Shown: piece after piece, positions 13,621 to 16,987 of the stretch | How positions within the stretch are numbered: position 1 is the first letter of the stretch | Layout: each line of letters starts with the position of its first letter | Source of the DNA: an uncultured Frankiales bacterium | Lineage (GTDB): Bacteria; Actinomycetota; Actinomycetes; Mycobacteriales; SCTD01 | Length of the DNA: 16,987 bases | Assembly: GCA_946479905.1 (NCBI GenBank) | Contig: CAMLIA010000082.1 | Location: 1 to 16,987, forward strand | Direction: 5' to 3' | Program-made: the position numbers and the translations under genes | The notes under the pieces: generated by a model | Databases searched by the model: none | Told to the model about the DNA's origin: nothing | Seen by the model: the letters and a program-made list of their open reading frames with translations, nothing else

Positions 13621-15120
13621 ATGCGCCGCCTGACAGTCACCGCCTGCCTCGCCCTCGCACTGGGCGCATCTGCGTGCGGCACCACGGTCCCCCTGACGCA
13701 GACGGCGACGGGTCCGCAGTCGAGCGCGGAGGCCGGCACCGGCCTCAGCTCCGTGCCCGGGGGCGGCACTGCCCCGTCGTACCAGGCGCAGGCGCCGGGC
13801 TCCGGGACGGCGGTCGCGGGTGGTGGCGCCGGCAGCGCGTCGACCGGTGCACTGGCCAACGGCGGCTCCGGTGCCGGCAGCGTGGCCGGACCGGTGGGCG
13901 CGCTGACCTCGGCGCGGGGCGTGACCACGACGACCATCACCATCGGGGTTCCCGTGCCCTCGGACACGTCGGCGGTCGCCGCCTCTCTCGGCATCCAGGG
14001 TGCGGGCACGATCTCTCCTCAGGCGATGATCGCCGCGGTCGTCAACGACGTGAACAAGTCAGGTGGCGTGCTGGGCCGCAAGCTCGTGGTCTACGAGCAC
14101 TCCTACAGCGCAGCCTCCTACATCTCCAACCCGTCGCAGGTCGACGGTGAGATCTGCGCGGACTTCCGGGACGACCACAAGGTGTTCGCCATCCTCTTCG
14201 ACCTCGTCGACCCGTACGTCCGGCAGTGCAGCGCCGCCATGGGGGCTCCGCTGGTCGTCGTAGGGGGGATCGGGTCGTACATGCCGGCGGCCGCCTACCG
14301 CGGCGACTTCCTGTTCGCCCCGACCGGCATCACCGCGGAACGGCTCGCGCACCTGTTCGTCCAGAGCCTCATGCAGCGGGACTTCACCCACAAGTGGAAC
14401 ATCGCCACCGGCGGCCCGGGCGTCGCCCCGGTGCGGCTCGGCCTGATCCACGCGGACTCGCCCGACCAGAACGCCTACTACGCGGCGTACGCCAAGGAGC
14501 TCGCGAAGTACGGCCTGAGGTTCACCGACACCGTCACCTACGCGGCCAACGTGCAGGCCGGGCTCGCGGCGACGCAGTCCGCCGTCCTGAAGTTCCGCGC
14601 CGACGGGATCAGCCACGTCTTCGGCGCGTCCGCGTTCTTCCTCGAGGACGCGGAGTCGCAGAAGTACTACCCGCGCTACGCCTACATCCCTGGGCTCGGG
14701 CAGCTCGGCGTGGCCAACGTGCCCGCGGACCAGCTGAAGGGCGCGCTGACCGTGGGGTGGGCGCCGGCGAACGACGTCGACAGCCAGCACGACCCCGGCG
14801 ACACCCCGGGCGCCAAGCACTGCAGGAAGGTGATGGCGGCCGCCGGCCTGAGCACCGCAAGCCGCTCGGACCTCACGACGATGTACATGGTGTGCGACGC
14901 CGCCTACGCGCTGCGGGCCGCCCTGACTGCCGGGCGCGTCGCCACCGTGCCCGGTCTGCGGACCGGGTTCGAGGCGCTCGGCGCCGGCTTCCCCACCGCG
15001 CTCACCTTCAAGGCGGTCCTGAACGCGAGCCACCACTACGGGCTCGACAGCGTCCGGGACATGGCGTTCGACTCCGCGTGCGGGTGCCTGAAGTACACGA
15101 GCAGGACCGACCGCTCGTGA
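13621..15120 (+). CDS. LivK-like substrate-binding lipoprotein 2
   Basis: A 499-residue exported lipoprotein with Sec-type signal MRRLTVTACLALALGASAC (lipidated C19). A Gly/Ser/Ala/Thr-rich linker runs to about residue 102, then a type I periplasmic binding fold starts TTITIGVPVP. The ATG at 13621 has AAGGGG 4 nt upstream; the frame is open far upstream but only as antisense to TetR 2. It is a paralogue of lipoprotein 1: compare LKFRADGISHVFGAS, NDVDSQHDPGDT, MVCDAAYALRAAL and the terminal DSACGCLKYTS (CxC at 487-489). Its stop overlaps the next hydrolase start (GTGA). The divergent TetR probably controls it. No permease or ATPase gene lies nearby. The ligand is unknown; the adjacent hydrolases suggest a small peptide, amide or ester. 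Confidence 0.92.
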   Translation: MRRLTVTACLALALGASACGTTVPLTQTATGPQSSAEAGTGLSSVPGGGTAPSYQAQAPGSGTAVAGGGAGSASTGALANGGSGAGSVAGPVGALTSARGVTTTTITIGVPVPSDTSAVAASLGIQGAGTISPQAMIAAVVNDVNKSGGVLGRKLVVYEHSYSAASYISNPSQVDGEICADFRDDHKVFAILFDLVDPYVRQCSAAMGAPLVVVGGIGSYMPAAAYRGDFLFAPTGITAERLAHLFVQSLMQRDFTHKWNIATGGPGVAPVRLGLIHADSPDQNAYYAAYAKELAKYGLRFTDTVTYAANVQAGLAATQSAVLKFRADGISHVFGASAFFLEDAESQKYYPRYAYIPGLGQLGVANVPADQLKGALTVGWAPANDVDSQHDPGDTPGAKHCRKVMAAAGLSTASRSDLTTMYMVCDAAYALRAALTAGRVATVPGLRTGFEALGAGFPTALTFKAVLNASHHYGLDSVRDMAFDSACGCLKYTSRTDRS

Positions 15121-15896
15121 TCGTCAGCAACGGCGGCGTCCGGCTCGCGACGACCGATCTCGGCGGCGACGGGCCTGACCTCGTGCTGATGCACGGCCTC
15201 GGCGGCAGCCGCAAGGCGATGCGCAAGGTGGCCGCGCTGCTCCCGGACCACCACATCATCACGATGGACCTGCGCGGGCATGGAAAGTCATCGACGGGTC
15301 CGTGGGACTTCCCGGCTGCGGTCGCGGACCTGCACGCCGTCATCGAGCACTACGAGCTCGACAAGCCTTATGTCGCAGGGCATTCGCTCGGAGGGATGAT
15401 CGCCCTGCAGTACGCCCTGAGCGGCCATCCCGTCGCCGGGGCCGTCAACATCGACGGCTGGGGTCCGGGCGTCACCGAGCGGATCCTCGACGAGGACCCG
15501 CGCCTCGTGAGCGCTCGACTCGGTCGCATCGCCGACGGCGAGCTCTCCCTGATCGGCCGAGCGATCACCGCGCCGACCCGGATCTCGCGCGAGGGCACGA
15601 CCCGCCAGGTGATGCGGCTGCTGCACGAGGCCGACGTCGTCGCCTGGCACCGCGACGCGCCGTGCCGGTCACTGGCGATCAACGCGACCGCCCCGAGCCC
15701 GGGCCTGATGCGCTGGCTGATGGGCAGCGAGGTGGCGCGGCTGCAGAACGCCCACCGCCGCGGGCTTCGCCGCGACCTCGCCGCGCTGGCGCAGGAGAAC
15801 CCGCTGGTGCAGGTGGTCGAGGTGGACGCCACCCACGGCCTCATCTTCAGTCACCCCGAGAGCGTCGCCACCGCGATCCGGAGCTTCACGGCATGA
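15117..15896 (+). CDS. Alpha/beta-fold hydrolase downstream of lipoprotein 2
   Basis: A 259-residue alpha/beta hydrolase. Strand and oxyanion region DLVLMHGLGGSRKAM (21-35), then MDLRGHGKSS, nucleophile S90 in AGHSLGGM and histidine H240 in DATHGLIFS are clear. The usual acid position after the late strand (PCRSLAINATAPSP) has no aspartate or glutamate; D113 in AVNIDGWGP, at the end of the strand after the nucleophile, could replace it as in some lipases. The start is GTG at 15117, overlapping the lipoprotein stop (GTGA); the frame is open upstream only as a shadow. Its stop overlaps the next gene (ATGA). It has no signal peptide and is cytoplasmic. The substrate is unknown. Confidence 0.9.
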   Translation: MIVSNGGVRLATTDLGGDGPDLVLMHGLGGSRKAMRKVAALLPDHHIITMDLRGHGKSSTGPWDFPAAVADLHAVIEHYELDKPYVAGHSLGGMIALQYALSGHPVAGAVNIDGWGPGVTERILDEDPRLVSARLGRIADGELSLIGRAITAPTRISREGTTRQVMRLLHEADVVAWHRDAPCRSLAINATAPSPGLMRWLMGSEVARLQNAHRRGLRRDLAALAQENPLVQVVEVDATHGLIFSHPESVATAIRSFTA

Positions 15897-16987
15897 CCGC
15901 TCTCCTGCAGCAGCTGAAGGACCTGGTCGCCCCGCTGGACCGGCCGGGTGCTCCCGGTGGCGTCCTCGCGGTGGCGCGCCACGGCGTCGTCGAGGAGTGC
16001 GTCCCGTTCGGGTACGCGAACCTCGAGCACCAGGTGCGAAACACCCGCGACACCGTCTTCTACATCGCGTCGACCAGCAAGCAGTTCGTCGCCGCTTCGA
16101 TCGCGCTGCTGGAGGCCGACGGCGTCCTCACCGCGGACGACCTCGCGGCCAAGCACCTTCCCGAGATCGAGCAGCTCGGCGACATCCGCATCCACCACCT
16201 CGTCCACCACACCAGCGGCATCCGGGACAAGTACAGCCTCGCCGCGATCGGTCAGCTGCCGGAGGAGGCGATCTCGACCGACGCGGGAACGCTGGCGCTC
16301 CTCGCGCGGCAGCGCACCCTGAGCTTCCCGCCGGGCAGCCGCTTCATGTACTCGAACTCCGGCTACTTCCTGCTCGCTCAGCTCGTCGAGCGCTGCACCG
16401 GGCAGAGCCTCGCGGAGTTCACCGACGAGCGGATCTTCAGCCCGCTCGGCATGTCCGGCACCCGGTTCCGCCCGGACCCCAGCGACGTGATCCCTGGCCG
16501 GGCCAGCGGCTACCGCGCAGCACCGGACGGCAGTTGGAAGCTCGCGGAGTACACCTGGAGCTCGCTGGGACCGGGTGGCGTCGTCACCACCGTCGACAGC
16601 CTGGCCCGTTGGGGTCGCGTCTTCAGCGACGGTGCGCTCGACGGGCTGGCGGAGCGGGTCCAGGTCACGCGTGGGGGCAGGTACGCCTACGGCCTGCAGC
16701 TGGCCGACCTCGACGGGCTGCCGATCGTCCAGCACGCCGGCGGTGTGCACGGCTTCGGCGCGCAGATGATCCAGGTCCCGACCGAGGGGCTGACGGTCAT
16801 CGCCCTGACCAACAGCCCGGCCGTGGGTGCGCACCCGCTCGCGACCAGCGCCGCGAGGCTGGCCCTCGGCAAGGGGGCTCCGCCCGCCGCGTCCGTCTCC
16901 TGGTCCGGACCGGAGGAAGCTCCGGTCGCCGGGACCTACCTCGACGCGGACGAGGCCTCCGTCCTGCGCATCGCGACCGAGGCCGGC
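15893..16987 (+). CDS. Beta-lactamase-fold serine hydrolase (class C/esterase type), 3' end cut by window
   Basis: The first 365 residues of a serine beta-lactamase-like protein. S60-x-x-K63 (IASTSKQF), Y153-S-N155 (FMYSNSGY) and H281-A-G-G (VQHAGGVHGFG) are the three active-site motifs of the class C beta-lactamase, DD-peptidase and EstB-like esterase superfamily. LVHHTSGI (103-110) and LGPGGVVTT are further family blocks. There is no signal peptide, which argues against a cell-wall or antibiotic role and for a cytoplasmic esterase or amino-acid-amide/peptide hydrolase. The last residues visible (VAGTYLDADEASVLRI) begin the C-terminal beta domain common in this group. The ATG overlaps the previous stop (ATGA), making it the third gene of the rightward operon. 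Confidence 0.92.
   Translation, partial: MTALLQQLKDLVAPLDRPGAPGGVLAVARHGVVEECVPFGYANLEHQVRNTRDTVFYIASTSKQFVAASIALLEADGVLTADDLAAKHLPEIEQLGDIRIHHLVHHTSGIRDKYSLAAIGQLPEEAISTDAGTLALLARQRTLSFPPGSRFMYSNSGYFLLAQLVERCTGQSLAEFTDERIFSPLGMSGTRFRPDPSDVIPGRASGYRAAPDGSWKLAEYTWSSLGPGGVVTTVDSLARWGRVFSDGALDGLAERVQVTRGGRYAYGLQLADLDGLPIVQHAGGVHGFGAQMIQVPTEGLTVIALTNSPAVGAHPLATSAARLALGKGAPPAASVSWSGPEEAPVAGTYLDADEASVLRIATEAG

Noticed and set aside
14226..15116. Upstream extension of the alpha/beta hydrolase as a 556-residue protein
   Set aside because: The extension is an out-of-frame reading of lipoprotein 2; the GTGA overlap at 15117 is a normal start and the fold begins there.
1..16987. tRNA or rRNA genes, CRISPR arrays, insertion sequences, attachment sites
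   Set aside because: No regularly spaced repeats, transposase motifs or RNA-gene patterns were seen on reading through; a search with covariance models would be needed to exclude small RNAs.

Overview
The window is a GC-rich, densely coded bacterial chromosome segment. It has many GTG or TTG starts, 1-4 nt stop/start overlaps between genes, and TetR, VapBC, MazEF and LivK-type lipoprotein genes. This style fits a high-GC actinobacterium (Actinomycetota). There is no rRNA, tRNA, CRISPR array or recognisable insertion sequence, and the sequence alone does not allow a genus call.

Left part (1-3188). Leftward genes: the N-terminal half of an MFS exporter running off the left edge, a 68-residue membrane-anchored protein and a 160-residue protein of unknown function. 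Divergent from these is a VapBC-type toxin-antitoxin pair (AbrB-fold antitoxin, PIN toxin), preceded by a perfect 12-bp inverted repeat that includes the antitoxin's ribosome binding site. An alpha/beta hydrolase follows 9 nt downstream of the toxin.

Middle part (3189-8779). A MacB/FtsX-type ABC exporter (permease plus ATPase) lies behind a PhoP-like direct repeat, but its permease frame carries a single in-frame amber codon at 3737-3739. Next come a glyoxalase-fold protein and a convergent amidase-signature enzyme. Divergent from the amidase is a second toxin-antitoxin pair (ribbon-helix-helix antitoxin plus MazF), which ends in a perfect 10-bp hairpin. That hairpin also covers the stop codon of a decayed esterase gene on the other strand. 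The largest stretch without an intact gene (8367-8779) holds this relic.

Right part (8780-16987). This looks like one divergent regulatory unit. Leftward: TetR regulator, then prolyl-oligopeptidase-family enzyme, second TetR regulator, and LivK-like lipoprotein 1; the last three overlap by 4 nt each. Rightward: LivK-like lipoprotein 2, an alpha/beta hydrolase and a beta-lactamase-fold serine hydrolase that runs off the right edge, again with 4-nt overlaps. A 17-bp palindrome lies between the two arms. The two lipoproteins are clear paralogues sharing six cysteines, including a C-terminal CxC, yet no transporter permease or ATPase accompanies them. A reasonable inference is that they capture or sense a small peptide-, amide- or ester-type compound that the three serine hydrolases process. 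The compound is unknown, and this is the part of the window most likely to be new.
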